Part shown: positions 41,998 through 48,327 of the stretch, in pieces
How positions within the stretch are numbered: the stretch's first letter is position 1
Layout of the letters: every line of letters begins with the position of its first letter
The notes under the pieces: generated by a model
Databases searched by the model: none
What the model saw: only the letters and a program-made list of their open reading frames with translations
Told to the model about the DNA's origin: nothing
Position numbers and translations under genes: made by a program
Assembly (NCBI GenBank): GCA_001873375.1
Contig: MNZA01000188.1
Span: forward strand, 3,088-51,414
Direction: 5' to 3'
From: Oscillatoriales cyanobacterium CG2_30_44_21
Lineage (GTDB): Bacteria; Cyanobacteriota; Cyanobacteriia; Pseudanabaenales; Pseudanabaenaceae
Length of the DNA stretch: 48,327 nt

Positions 41998-43653
41998 ATG
42001 ACTGAAAAGACTCATGATGTTGCCGCTTTGAACCAAGCATACTTTCAATCAGAACATCTTCTATTTAATCGGACAACACCAGACCATGATGCAGTGCCGA
42101 TTGTATTTGCATTTCCTAATACTTACACCGTCGGCATTACCAGCCTTGGCTATCAGGGGGTTTGGGCAAATCTAGCGACGCGATCGCAAGTAGATGTTAG
42201 TCGCTGGTTTACCGATGCCCATGAAGAATTACCGCGAAACATGGAGATATTGGGATTCTCTTTTTCTTGGGAATTGGATTATGTCAATATTTTGGCGGCT
42301 TTAAAAAAATTTGAGATTCCCATTGATAGTGGCGATCGCGATCAGCAACATCCTCTGGTCTTCGGCGGCGGCCCCGTTTTGACCGCCAATCCTGAACCTT
42401 TTGCCGCTTGGTTTGATCTGATTTTGATGGGAGATGGCGAAGAACTAATTGGGAACTTCCTAAATGCTTATCAAGAAGTCAGATCAGCGAGTCGCCAAGA
42501 TAAGCTGCGCCATCTGGCAAAACTAGACGGTATCTATGTGCCGCAAATGTATACCGTCACCTATGAGTCGGCGGATGGTGCGATCACCGCGATTGAGCCA
42601 ATTGACAGCGATATTCCTGCGATCGTTCATAAACAAACTTATAAAAGTAACTTGCTTTCAGCTTCCACAGTCGTTACGGACAAAGCCGCTTGGGAAAGTA
42701 TTTTCATGGTGGAAGTGGTGCGAAGTTGTCCCGAAATGTGTCGCTTTTGTATGGCAAGTTACTTAACATTGCCATTTCGGACGGCAAGTATCGAGTCGAG
42801 TCTGATTCCTGCGATCGCGCGGGGAATGGAAGTAACCAAACGCTTGGGGCTATTAGGAGCCTCGATTACCCAACATCCAGAATTTGATACTTTGCTTGAT
42901 CATCTTGCCCAGCCTCAGTTTGACGATGTGCGGTTAAGTCTCGCCTCAGTTCGCACCAATACGCTCACGGAAAAGTTAGCGCGGATTCTCTCCACTCGCG
43001 ATAGCCGTTCGGTCACGATCGCCATTGAAAGCGGTTCCGAACGCTTGCGGGAAATCATCAATAAGAAACTCCACAATGATGAGATTAAGCAAGCCGCGAT
43101 TAATGCCCAAGCGGGGGGACTCAAGGCACTCAAACTCTACGGCATGGCAGGCGTGCCGATGGAGAATGACGATGATATTGAGCAGACGATTGAGATGTTA
43201 ATTTCTCTACGAAAAATTGCGCCTAAGCTGAAGATTGCCTTTGGCTGTAGTACCTTTGTTCCCAAGTCCCACACCCCTTGGCAGTGGCAAGGGGTCAGCA
43301 AAACTGCGGAAAAGAAAATGCAGCTTTTTCGTAAAAAGTTACTTCCCAAGGGAATCGATTTTCGTCCTGAAAGTTATAAAGACTCAATCATTCAAGCGCT
43401 TATTTCCAGAGGCGATCGGCGTTTAACAAAGTTATTAATTTTGGCAGGCAGTTATCACGAAGGCGAGGCTCCCAGTGATGGATCTTACAAACGCGCTTTT
43501 AAGGAACTATCAGGACAGTTGCCTCCTTTGAGTTGGTATGTCCATGATGATTGGGATATTTCGCAAGTACTACCTTGGCAACATCTTCGCAGTGCCTTAC
43601 CTGTCGAAACCTTAGTCAAGCACCGCGAGACTTCCTTCACGGCGCAGTCGTAA
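41998..43653 (+). CDS. Radical SAM protein with B12-binding-like N-terminus
   Basis: A 551-residue radical SAM enzyme. The iron-sulphur cluster cysteines are Cys244, Cys248 and Cys251 in SCPEMCRFC. The N-terminal 200 residues (FAFPNTYTVGITSLGYQGVW, VFGGGPVLTANPEPFAAWFD) resemble the cobalamin-binding-like domain of the large B12-binding radical SAM group, though the classic D-x-H-x-x-G motif is not seen. SAM-contact features are TIAIESGSERLREIINK and LYGMAGVPMENDDDIEQT. The reaction is unknown. Confidence 0.88.
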   Translation: MTEKTHDVAALNQAYFQSEHLLFNRTTPDHDAVPIVFAFPNTYTVGITSLGYQGVWANLATRSQVDVSRWFTDAHEELPRNMEILGFSFSWELDYVNILAALKKFEIPIDSGDRDQQHPLVFGGGPVLTANPEPFAAWFDLILMGDGEELIGNFLNAYQEVRSASRQDKLRHLAKLDGIYVPQMYTVTYESADGAITAIEPIDSDIPAIVHKQTYKSNLLSASTVVTDKAAWESIFMVEVVRSCPEMCRFCMASYLTLPFRTASIESSLIPAIARGMEVTKRLGLLGASITQHPEFDTLLDHLAQPQFDDVRLSLASVRTNTLTEKLARILSTRDSRSVTIAIESGSERLREIINKKLHNDEIKQAAINAQAGGLKALKLYGMAGVPMENDDDIEQTIEMLISLRKIAPKLKIAFGCSTFVPKSHTPWQWQGVSKTAEKKMQLFRKKLLPKGIDFRPESYKDSIIQALISRGDRRLTKLLILAGSYHEGEAPSDGSYKRAFKELSGQLPPLSWYVHDDWDISQVLPWQHLRSALPVETLVKHRETSFTAQS

Positions 43654-43673
43654 AGATTCCGCGCTCAAATTCT

Positions 43674-43728
43674 GAACCAATATCTGATAGCGCGGCGAAG
43701 CCGCGCTATCAGATATTGGTTCTTTTTT
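43674..43728 (+). terminator. Terminator after the radical SAM gene
   Basis: Perfect 23-bp arms 43674-43696 and 43700-43722 around GAA (core GCGCGGC-GAA-GCCGCGC), followed by six T (43723-43728). Confidence 0.85.
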
Positions 43729-43800
43729 ACGGCGCAGCCTTAAATGAAGTCGCAGACAACATTGGCTGAATCGTAGCAAACGCAATAGTTAGCTGAGCCT

Positions 43801-43873
43801 ACAGCGCTTTGCGCTTACTTAAAACCCTAGAAGTTGTTCCGCCCGCTACGCGGGCGGAACAACTTCTAGGGTT
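43801..43873 (+). repeat. Boxed palindrome element (copy with perfect left box)
   Basis: Left box ACAGCGCTTTGCGCT then TACTTAAAACCC (43801-43827), the best copy in the window, runs straight into perfect 24-bp arms 43823-43846 and 43850-43873 around TAC (core CGCCCGC-TAC-GCGGGCG). The right box is not recognisable. Confidence 0.85.
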
Positions 43874-43879
43874 ACAAAC

Positions 43880-43973
43880 AAAGCAATGTAAGAGCAATTC
43901 ATGAATTGTCCTTACATTGCTTTTCTTGGTTTGAGTTGGAGCGCAAAGCGCTCCAACTCAAACCAAGAAAAGC
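43880..43973. repeat. Two chained palindromes upstream of the acetolactate-synthase-like gene
   Basis: First: 13-bp arms 43880-43892 and 43911-43923 enclosing CAATTCATGAATTG, itself a perfect palindrome. Second: perfect 26-bp arms 43919-43944 and 43948-43973 around AAA (core GGAGCGC-AAA-GCGCTCC). They share five bases. Confidence 0.85.
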
Positions 43974-44054
43974 TTGGAAAGATTCTTTTGTAGGTCATCA
44001 AGAGTTTAGAATTTAGACAAAACCGCCATAAATTAAATTTAATTAGGTGCAACT

Positions 44055-45695
44055 ATGAAGACCGCAGAATTATTAGTTAAATGTCTGGAAAATGAGGGGG
44101 TTGAGTATATCTTCGGTCTACCTGGGGAAGAAAATATGGCAGTTCTCAATGCCCTTGAAGGTTCATCGATCAAGTTTATTACCACCCGCCACGAACAGGG
44201 AGCCGCATTTATGGCGGATGTCTATGGCAGACTGACGGGCAAACCAGGGGTATGCCTATCGACCTTAGGACCTGGAGCAACTAACTTGATGACGGGAGTT
44301 GCCGATGCTAATCTTGACTGTGCACCATTGATCGCCATTACAGGGCAGGTCGGTACTGACAGAATGCACAGCAATTCCCATCAATATCTCGATCTAGTGG
44401 CAATGTTTGCGCCTGTGACCAAATGGAATGCCCAAATTGTACGCCCTAGCATCACCGCCGAAATTGTTCGCAAAGCTTTTAAATTAGCTAAGACCGAGAA
44501 ACCTGGGGCAGTGCATATTGATTTGCCTGAAAATATTGCAGATATGGAAGTGTCGGAGCAGCCGCTGGAAATTAGAGGCGATCGCCAATCGATGTATGCC
44601 TCCTATCGCAGTCTTTCGGAAGCTGCTCTCTTGATTTCCCAAGCAAAAAATCCCTTGATTTTAGTAGGAAATGGCGCGATTCGTTCCCAAGCTAGCCAAG
44701 CTGTCACCGACTTGGCAACCCGACTGAATATCCCTGTGGCAAACACTTTTATGGGGAAGGGTGTGATTCCTTACCGCCATCCTCTGGCGCTGTGGTCAAT
44801 TGGATTACAACAGCGAGATGTGATCAACTGCGCTTTTGATGAAACCGATTTAGTATTGGCAGTTGGCTATGATTTGATTGAATATTCTCCTAAAAAATGG
44901 AATCCCAAAGGCACAATTCCGATTATCCATATTGCGGAATTAGCAGCGGAAGTTGATAGTAGCTATATGCCGCAAGTCGAGATTGTCGGTGATATTTCTG
45001 ACTCGCTCGTGGAAATTATGCATCGTTGCGATCGCACTGGCATGAAAGATCCCCACGCGATTTCGTTGCGTCCCCAAATCCTTGCGACCTATGAGCAGCA
45101 CGCCCAAGATCAAGGCTTCCCAATTAAGCCTCAAAAAATTATCTATGACCTACGCCAAGTAATGGGAGCCGAAGATATCGTCATTTCTGATGTGGGGGCG
45201 CATAAGATGTGGATGGCGCGGCATTATCATTGCGATCGCCCCAATACTTGCATCATTTCCAATGGTTTCGCGGCGATGGGTATCGCCATCCCTGGAGCGA
45301 TCGCCGCAAAACTAGTGAGTCCCAACCGCAAAGTCGTTGCCGTGACAGGCGATGGCGGCTTCATGATGAATATGCAAGAACTAGAAACAGCTACAAGAAT
45401 TGGCACTCCTTTTGTAACAATCATCTTTAACGATGGCGGCTATGGACTGATCGAATGGAAGCAACAAATCCATTATCAAAAGTCAGCCTTCATCAAATTC
45501 GGCAATCCCGACTTTGTGAAGCTCGCTGAAAGCATGGGGCTAAAGGGCTATCGCGTTAGCGCTGCCGCTGAATTAATCACAATTCTCAAGGATGCCCTCG
45601 AGCAGGATGTCCCCGCCGTAATCGATTGCTCAGTAGACTATCGAGAAAATATGCTCTTTTCCCGCAAAGGCGCCGAATTGTCTTGTACGCTTTAG
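44055..45695 (+). CDS. Acetolactate-synthase-like thiamine diphosphate enzyme
   Basis: A 546-residue ThDP enzyme. The N-terminal pyrimidine domain has the catalytic Glu47 in RHEQGAAFMADVYGR; the diphosphate-binding motif runs from VTGDGGFMMNMQEL (about 431) to NDGGYGLIEW. Most similar in pattern to catabolic or stand-alone acetolactate synthases (pyruvate to 2-acetolactate). No small regulatory subunit gene is adjacent, and cyanobacteria normally have a separate ilvB for branched amino acids, so this second type may have another keto-acid substrate. The leader is filled with palindromes. Confidence 0.88.
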   Translation: MKTAELLVKCLENEGVEYIFGLPGEENMAVLNALEGSSIKFITTRHEQGAAFMADVYGRLTGKPGVCLSTLGPGATNLMTGVADANLDCAPLIAITGQVGTDRMHSNSHQYLDLVAMFAPVTKWNAQIVRPSITAEIVRKAFKLAKTEKPGAVHIDLPENIADMEVSEQPLEIRGDRQSMYASYRSLSEAALLISQAKNPLILVGNGAIRSQASQAVTDLATRLNIPVANTFMGKGVIPYRHPLALWSIGLQQRDVINCAFDETDLVLAVGYDLIEYSPKKWNPKGTIPIIHIAELAAEVDSSYMPQVEIVGDISDSLVEIMHRCDRTGMKDPHAISLRPQILATYEQHAQDQGFPIKPQKIIYDLRQVMGAEDIVISDVGAHKMWMARHYHCDRPNTCIISNGFAAMGIAIPGAIAAKLVSPNRKVVAVTGDGGFMMNMQELETATRIGTPFVTIIFNDGGYGLIEWKQQIHYQKSAFIKFGNPDFVKLAESMGLKGYRVSAAAELITILKDALEQDVPAVIDCSVDYRENMLFSRKGAELSCTL

Positions 45696-45700
45696 AAATT

Positions 45701-45739
45701 CTCAAAGATTAGAGGTGCGCTGCACCTCTAATCTTTGAG
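45701..45739 (+). terminator. Hairpin after the acetolactate-synthase-like gene
   Basis: Perfect 18-bp arms 45701-45718 and 45722-45739 around GCT, core AGAGGTGC-GCT-GCACCTCT, five bases past the stop; no T run, so termination is only likely. Confidence 0.7.
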
Positions 45740-45888
45740 TTGGGAGTGAACATATCAAGACTTTTGTAAAAATGCTCAAGATACAAGCAATTTATAATGT
45801 TTTGTTGACATTTATCTTAAATACAACAAAAATTAGACTATATCAATTTTGAAAATATTCGCCCTAATCTCAATCAAGTATTAACGCT

Positions 45889-47067
45889 ATGCATAATCCA
45901 CCACCACCACAAAAGCCAGAATTGCCAATATGGATATGGGCGCTAATTGGCTCAGGTGGAACTTTGCTTCTTTTTCTAGCAGGCTATGGAATCTGGAGTT
46001 TAACCACCTCGAAATCACCTGAAACTTCATCTATTGCAATAGCCTCAAGCGCAACCCAGAAATCAGAAGATACTAATCCACTGTTTCAGATACAACAAAA
46101 TGAAAATTATGGATTTGTCGATAAAAACGGCAAGGTTATTATTCCTCCTCAGTTCAAAAGAGTTGGTTATTTTAATTCTTGGAAGGCTAATAATTTTCCT
46201 GAAGGCTTGATGTCTGTCTCTATGGATAACATTGGTAAATGGGGATTTATTGATAAAACGGGAAAGTTTGTCATTGAGCCTAAGTTTGCTTACGCTTTAA
46301 ATTTCTCTGATGGTCTGGCTTTTGTAGCAATAGAGAATCTAAGATCTCCAGGATTTATCGACAAAACTGGAGAGGTTGTAATTCGCTTGAATGAAGACAT
46401 CAGTGCAGATCCCTATTTTGACGAGGGATTTGCAGCTATCGAAGGCAAAGATGGAGTTAGATACATTGACAAGTCAGGGAAATCTGTATTTGACAGAAAA
46501 TTTGATGCTGCTGGTGAATTTTCTGAAGGTTTAGCACCAGTTTTAGTAGATGGTAAAGTTGGATATATTGATCGTAATGGAAAGATTGCTATTACACCTC
46601 AGTACAAGGCGCGTAAGGTATTCAGTCCAATCAGCTTCTCAGAAGGGTTAGCAGCAGTTGAAGTCAATGGGAAATGGGGATATATTGACAAGAATGGAAG
46701 AATGGTAATCAATCCTCAATTTGATTTTGCCAATTTGTTTTCAGAAGGTCTGGCAGCAGTTCAGGTTAATGGGAAGTGGGGATATATTGACAAGACTGGA
46801 GGGATTGTAATTAGTCCACGATTTGCGAATGGTTTTCTATTCTCACGATTTTCTGAAGGTCTAGCTTCAGTTCAGTTTGATAATGGAAAGTATGGTTTTA
46901 TCGATAAAACTGGCGCAACAGTAGTTCCCCCAAAATTCGATAATTCTAGTCCATTTAATAATGGTGTTGCATTCGTACAAGTTTTCCCAGAATCTGGCTC
47001 TAGATCTGGTGCGAAAAGTGGAATTATTGATAAAACAGGAAAATACATTTGGGAACCGACAAGATGA
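45889..47067 (+). CDS. Membrane-anchored WG-repeat protein
   Basis: A 392-residue protein. The N-terminus is short and proline-rich (PPPPQKPELP), then one hydrophobic segment (about 14-37). From about 70 to the end it has at least eight WG-type repeats of about 40 residues with the pattern G-F/Y-I-D-K-x-G then a Phe/Glu-Gly-Leu-A turn (WGFIDKTGKFVIEPKF, FSEGLAAVEVNGKWGYIDKN). Such repeats form beta-propeller-like or solenoid surfaces; the ligand is unknown. Located beside the accessory patch. Confidence 0.88.
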   Translation: MHNPPPPQKPELPIWIWALIGSGGTLLLFLAGYGIWSLTTSKSPETSSIAIASSATQKSEDTNPLFQIQQNENYGFVDKNGKVIIPPQFKRVGYFNSWKANNFPEGLMSVSMDNIGKWGFIDKTGKFVIEPKFAYALNFSDGLAFVAIENLRSPGFIDKTGEVVIRLNEDISADPYFDEGFAAIEGKDGVRYIDKSGKSVFDRKFDAAGEFSEGLAPVLVDGKVGYIDRNGKIAITPQYKARKVFSPISFSEGLAAVEVNGKWGYIDKNGRMVINPQFDFANLFSEGLAAVQVNGKWGYIDKTGGIVISPRFANGFLFSRFSEGLASVQFDNGKYGFIDKTGATVVPPKFDNSSPFNNGVAFVQVFPESGSRSGAKSGIIDKTGKYIWEPTR

Positions 47068-47162
47068 TCGCAGCATTAAGTAAATGGGAAGAAAGCTACT
47101 TATCTGTAGCAACATAACAACAAACCACTTTTATAAAATTCTTTATCATCTAAAAAATAGCT

Positions 47163-47459
47163 ATGTTAGCCCTGAGTTATCCCCACATCGAAAAAACTGC
47201 CAACCAACCTGCAAGACTGCAACGACTACCACGCATTCGCGTAGCGCAAATAGTCATGGACTACATTGCCTATGGCTGGTCGGTGGATGGAATCTGCCGT
47301 CAACATCCCTACCTAAATCTATCTGAAGCATATGCCGCAATGGGTTATTACTTCGATCATCAAGAAGAAATCGATCAAGAAATTAGAGAAGAATGGGAAC
47401 AAGCTCAACAAATCGTCAGCCAATCAGGGCGATTTAGTTCTTGTATTCACAACAAATAA
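47163..47459 (+). CDS. DUF433 family protein (antitoxin-like)
   Basis: A 98-residue protein with the DUF433 winged-helix pattern: PRIRVAQIVMDYIAYGWSVD (binding-site strand and helix), HPYLNLSEAYAAMGYYFDH and a helical acidic end (EEIDQEIREEWEQ). DUF433 proteins often pair with a DUF5615 PIN-like toxin. No such partner gene follows; the next gene is HicB-like, so it is an orphan or its toxin was lost. Confidence 0.85.
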   Translation: MLALSYPHIEKTANQPARLQRLPRIRVAQIVMDYIAYGWSVDGICRQHPYLNLSEAYAAMGYYFDHQEEIDQEIREEWEQAQQIVSQSGRFSSCIHNK

Positions 47460-47489
47460 ATCTCTACTCTATTATTAAAAAAAACAAAC

Positions 47490-47657
47490 ATGAAAACATT
47501 TACTGCTGTAATCGAAAAAGATTTAGATACAAAATTGTATGTTGGTTACATTCCAGGCTTTGTTGGAGCGCATTCTCAAGGTGAAACTTTAGATGAATTG
47601 CAAGAAAATTTGCGTGAAGTAATTGAAATGCTATTAGAAAAGCAAGCAATTATCTAA
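47490..47657 (+). CDS. HicB-like antitoxin-type protein
   Basis: A 55-residue protein starting MKTFTAVIEKDLDTKLYVGY, with the HicB fold elements VGYIPGFVGAHSQGETLDEL then LREVIEMLLEK. This is the short, one-domain form without a DNA-binding tail. A HicA toxin gene (small, with a double-stranded RNA-binding-like fold) is not found on either side. It lies 30 bases after the DUF433 gene. Confidence 0.8.
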   Translation: MKTFTAVIEKDLDTKLYVGYIPGFVGAHSQGETLDELQENLREVIEMLLEKQAII

Positions 47658-47693
47658 GTCTGTGAATAAACTTTAAAATGGAGAATAAAAACT

Positions 47694-47912
47694 ATGACAG
47701 AGCTACTCGATCGCACAATTACCAAACTAAAAACATTACCTGTCGATCAACAAGATGCGATCGCCATGATAATTTTAGAAGAACTCGAAGATGAAATGCA
47801 ATGGAATAATTCATTTGAACGTTCCCAAGACTTACTAGCAAAACTAGCCGAAGAAGCAATGTCTGAATACAATGCAGGCAAAACTCAAGAACTGGATTTA
47901 GAAACTCTGTGA
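47694..47912 (+). CDS. Antitoxin of a RelE/HigB-type module
   Basis: A 72-residue acidic protein (MTELLDRTITKLKTLPVDQQ, AIAMIILEELEDEMQW, KLAEEAMSEYNAGKTQ). Its pattern matches the small antitoxins paired with RelE-like toxins in cyanobacteria. The stop overlaps the toxin GTG start in GTGA, the usual coupling. The antitoxin is intact while the toxin is broken. Confidence 0.8.
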   Translation: MTELLDRTITKLKTLPVDQQDAIAMIILEELEDEMQWNNSFERSQDLLAKLAEEAMSEYNAGKTQELDLETL

Positions 47913-48058
47913 AATCAATTACCACCACAGCATTTCGTAAAACCTATGCTCGTCTGCCCACACAAATAAGGGAGCAAGCTTACGAAGCATATCTTCAGTT
48001 TAAAGAAGATCCAAGTCATCCTAGTCTAAGATTTATAGGACTTACGCAAGAACCATAG
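47909..48058 (+). pseudogene. RelE/HigB-like toxin truncated by an insertion sequence
   Basis: Starting at the GTG (47909-47911) the protein reads KSITTTAFRKTYARLPTQIR, then EQAYEAYLQFKEDPSHPSLRF and breaks off. This is the first half of a RelE/HigB-type toxin, in which HPSLRF normally leads to K-R-I and a beta sheet with catalytic residues. The frame then runs into IS DNA and stops at 48056-48058. The cut lies at about 48030-48037. Confidence 0.8.
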
Positions 48059-48327
48059 GAATAGAAGGATGATTAAGCTGGCTCCGTAAATAATCAGATA
48101 AAAGTCCGCATTTGAGTTGGTAGATAGTTTTACCAGATTGAAAAGCTAAACGTTTAAGATGATGCCAAACAAGCATGGCACAAGCAATGTGATTACGCTG
48201 AATTCTGGATTTACGGCACTGGCAAGCCTCAATCCCCGTCAATTGCTTAATTTCCCGATGAAATTCCTCAATAATCCACCTGATGGAGCAAATAGCTTGT
48301 ACTTCAGGGGTGTAGTCTTGATTTAAG
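48036..48327 (-). mobile_element. End of an IS701-like insertion sequence
   Basis: The IS right end starts near 48036 with GGACTTACGCAAGAACC, a terminal inverted repeat style common in cyanobacterial IS. Transposase coding DNA begins six bases later on the minus strand and runs off the window. It interrupts a toxin gene. Confidence 0.75.
48042..48327 (-). CDS. IS701-like DDE transposase, C-terminal part
   Basis: The stop is at 48042-48044 and the frame is open to the window edge (95 codons). The sequence includes IRWIIEEFHREIKQLTGIEA, CQCRKSRIQRNHIACAMLVW and a C-terminal LLSDYLRSQLNHPSIP. The catalytic Glu of the DDE triad is expected in the IEEFHRE helix. IS701 assignment is from the TGIE-CQ-RK-QRNHI pattern; the IS4 superfamily in a wider sense is certain. 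The start lies beyond the edge. Confidence 0.8.
   Translation of the reverse strand, partial: LNQDYTPEVQAICSIRWIIEEFHREIKQLTGIEACQCRKSRIQRNHIACAMLVWHHLKRLAFQSGKTIYQLKCGLLSDYLRSQLNHPSIPMVLA

Overview
The window is a piece of a cyanobacterial chromosome. Lineage markers are geranylgeranyl reductase (chlP), a PsbP-like lipoprotein (CyanoP type), a COP23-domain protein, Vipp1/IM30, a nitrate-reductase-associated protein and a dense scatter of the HIP1 octamer GCGATCGC inside genes. A Pseudanabaena-like lineage is a guess from overall gene style and repeat content, not something the sequence proves. Most of the window is ordinary housekeeping DNA with genes on both strands in short, mostly single-gene units.

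Layout. 1-9.4 kb: an exported beta-helix/SPOR protein, a giant acidic membrane protein ending in pentapeptide repeats, phosphoglycerate kinase and an aminotransferase. 9.4-17.5 kb: COP23 protein, mutL, a tiny zinc-finger-like protein (DUF2256), chlP, a small exported protein, a probable NERD-domain relic, the nitrate-reductase-associated gene and a mutS2 without its Smr domain. 17.6-26.3 kb: a small unknown gene, CyanoP, a response regulator/PP2C phosphatase, DoxX, the site-2 protease rseP, typA, a 54-residue protein, a J-domain protein and vipp1. 26.6-32.1 kb: a CAT-anticodon tRNA, eda with ruvX, a DUF255 thioredoxin-fold protein and an ABC exporter. 32.2-35.3 kb: arfB, then an overlapping polysaccharide polymerase/glycosyltransferase pair. 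35.4-45.7 kb: ispG, a lipid-A-disaccharide-synthase-like protein, lpdA, a site-2-protease homologue whose catalytic motif is lost, an M23 peptidase, a radical SAM protein and an acetolactate-synthase-like enzyme. 45.9-48.3 kb: a WG-repeat protein and a small accessory patch (DUF433, HicB-like, an antitoxin/toxin pair) in which the toxin is cut by an IS701-type transposase gene running off the window.

The most unusual content lies between the genes. Nearly every intergenic gap holds one or more long palindromes, typically 15-26 bp arms around a three-base loop. The inner core belongs to a few recurring types (GGC-TAC-GCC, GTTGC-TTC-GCAAC, GGCGGCGC-NNN-GCGCCGCC, GCGC-AAA-GCGC), while the outer arms differ completely from copy to copy yet match almost perfectly within each copy. 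Many arms reach into the stop codon or last codons of the neighbouring gene, and some are chained so that one right arm begins the next left arm. A subset is embedded in a larger dispersed element with a conserved left box (ACAGCGCTTTGCGCT, then about TACTTAAAACCC) and a conserved right box (about ACTCAAAGCCT, then AATAGGCTGTAA), whose ends resemble short inverted repeats (ACAGC/GCTGT). This looks like a MITE-like family with a self-complementary but hypervariable interior, and is the best candidate here for an undescribed system.
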